From contig OOIN01000015.1 in the NCBI GenBank assembly GCA_900323505.1, forward strand, positions 248,001 to 312,000: DNA of 64,000 bases, given 5' to 3'. Below, in pieces: positions 63,801 to 64,000 of the stretch. Under the pieces are notes generated by a model that saw only the letters and a list, made by a program, of their open reading frames with translations, made no database searches and had not been told where the DNA came from. Source of the stretch: Ustilago trichophora (lineage: Eukaryota; Basidiomycota; Ustilaginomycetes; Ustilaginales; Ustilaginaceae). The translations under genes were made by a program, and so were the position numbers. Numbering within the stretch: position 1 is the stretch's first letter; each line of letters begins with the position of its first letter.

Positions 63801-64000
63801 TGCCGATTCCGTCATTTACCAACGCCTTCGTGCTGACCATCCTGAAGAACTCAAGCAGGCCACTTTCCGTGACCTCGAAGCCTTTGCCAACGCTGGTCTG
63901 CGTACGCTCTGCATCGCCTATCGATACCTGGACGAGGCCGAGTACATGGAATGGGCACGCATCCATGACGAGGCCAGTGCCAGTCTCACTGACCGCGATG
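60874..64000 (+). CDS. P4-type ATPase, Dnf1/Dnf2-like phospholipid flippase, 3' end outside window
   Basis: The frame is open from the ATG at 60874 to the window edge (1042 codons), no intron seen. P4-ATPases move phospholipids to the cytosolic leaflet. The cytosolic N terminus is followed by V-S-Y-P-R-N-K-V-R-T-S-K-Y-T (about 205) and two membrane segments (from about 236). A Ser/Asn-rich insertion of about 160 residues precedes the actuator domain, as in Dnf1/Dnf2. The actuator motif is D-G-E-T (Asp521). The flippase-specific P-I-S-L motif lies in segment 4 (about 723). The phosphorylated Asp775 is in D-K-T-G-T. The nucleotide-binding K-G-A-D is near 976. The window ends within the N/P domain region, so later membrane segments are not visible. 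Confidence 0.93.
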   Translation, partial: MVFGHSDPYRGQNGYDQAGHHYDPNNMLPYQSGPSDQSYITDPTHPDYDPMVDPNLQLRTVRTAAASIAESHRSEQRRDDRRKAKRANSLSHKLFRGRTLRKQQQKGSTLAQMVSVEAKKRRSDGPSGYHLDSDAAFASAQQGTVPDSATADDFGDEKDQAQDASGTQSQPAGPTMRKMKPKKRRNVYVNVPPPRSELRKNGDPDVSYPRNKVRTSKYTIVTFLPRFLFEQFRRVANIYFLGLVVLQVFPTFGATIPQIAMLPLVAILTITAIKDSIEDHRRHVLDNEVNNSAVTRLGSWRNLNQAKDQRSWYQKLLGLSGRGGGKVSKGVRKLREKEDAIGMRQVNGNSRRPAGGVNAGFRSNEEFGARSNTRSLRSDSLVSSSHALGTIMSESERDTTSFYNSSYNYSNAAVNREQPASYADANASNVSVLQPLQPNQQQQQQQQSAATFLTNGSNVEGVVDYRRHTPGTARWERTLWKKLEVGDIVMLREDEQVPADIVVLNTSDPDGNAYIETKNLDGETNLKVRKSLKATMGIQSEEDLEHSRFVIDSEAPHANLYSYNGLLKYTVSETSKEGDFTDTLESLPPDSSAYAAAEARTRRVEPITINELLLRGCALRNTEWVIGVVLFTGEDTKIMLNSGETPSKRSKIEKETNFNVIVNFLILMVLCILCAVIGGLRLSATNTSRAYYEIGAELSTSNIVNALVIFGSCLVVFQNIVPISLYISIEIVKTIQAFFIFQDIEMYYAPLDYPCVPKTWNISDDLGQIEYIFSDKTGTLTQNVMEFKKCSINGVSYGDGVTEAMIGAMKREGKDVSGFSAEKQEAELAESKKRMVDIMNRAFKNRYLRPTKMTLISPPLAETLAAGSSDPQRKNIITFFRALALCHTALADRPDGNDPYTVEYKAESPDEAALVAAARDAGAVFIAKNNNTVDIEVLGQPEQYTPLKVLEFNSTRKRMSVIVREPDGRILMITKGADSVIYQRLRADHPEELKQATFRDLEAFANAGLRTLCIAYRYLDEAEYMEWARIHDEASASLTDRD

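Noticed and set aside
1..64000. tRNA genes, 5S rRNA, CRISPR arrays and intact transposons
   Set aside because: I looked for T-loop-like GGTTCGAATCC patterns, 5S-like starts and long transposase or reverse transcriptase frames and found none; CRISPR arrays are not expected in a fungal nuclear genome.

Overview
The window comes from a nuclear chromosome of a basidiomycete, most likely a smut fungus (Ustilaginales). The genome is compact, genes are mostly intronless or carry one to three short introns of about 90-290 nt, and proteins are rich in Ala/Ser/Gln/Pro. Gene architectures (single TOR kinase, 677-residue class-2 dihydroorotate dehydrogenase, Skt5-type Sel1 protein, clustered two-exon secreted proteins) also fit a smut. 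I cannot name the species from sequence alone.

Region 1 (1-9 kb): the 3' end of a Sym1/Mpv17 membrane protein; an RBM25/Snu71-type splicing factor (RRM + PWI, one intron); the COPII coat protein Sec24 with an N-terminal WW-like module; and a four-exon CKS1 cell-cycle gene. Region 2 (9.3-21 kb): a PrxQ-type peroxiredoxin with a very long disordered tail, then about 9.5 kb with only one convincing gene, a small secreted double-psi beta-barrel protein. These long non-coding stretches carry repeated TACAGTA/TACTGTA motifs. Region 3 (21-49 kb): housekeeping genes on both strands: Skt5/Chs4-like chitin synthase activator, LSM8, mitochondrial DHODH, TOR kinase, Cdc10-type septin, SCAMP, an Rsc4-like tandem bromodomain protein, a Ctr copper transporter, a mitochondrial enoyl-CoA isomerase-like crotonase and a DAO-type FAD oxidoreductase with a possible CaaX end.

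Region 4 (49.3-55.7 kb) is the most unusual part: a degenerating cluster of a small secreted-protein family. Two members (50628-51276 and 52600-53295) are intact two-exon genes with signal peptide, five conserved cysteines and one phase-1 intron after a KDGDLT motif. At least three more are broken (49313-49667, 52004-52120, 54078-54670). A dispersed repeat of about 300 bp, each copy with a small conserved hairpin, lies next to or at the broken gene ends. One pair of copies forms a nearly perfect inverted repeat (54671-55444). Another copy is split by an insertion carrying permuted fragments of a mitochondrial large-subunit rRNA (a NUMT). A 52-residue cysteine-rich secreted peptide may be encoded at 55455-55613. 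No family name was recognised; an effector role is inferred from secretion, clustering, divergence and host lifestyle.

Region 5 (56.4-64 kb): an SDR-family oxidoreductase with one intron, about 3 kb of repeat-rich non-coding DNA, and a Dnf1/2-type P4-ATPase (lipid flippase) that runs off the right edge.

The housekeeping genes are functionally mixed, as usual in fungi; no operon-like logic is implied. Membrane traffic and cell-surface growth recur (Sec24, SCAMP, septin, Skt5, flippase). No tRNA, 5S rRNA or CRISPR was found. Gene models were refined by eye: several apparent ORF starts use TTG or GTG and were moved to the first in-frame ATG.
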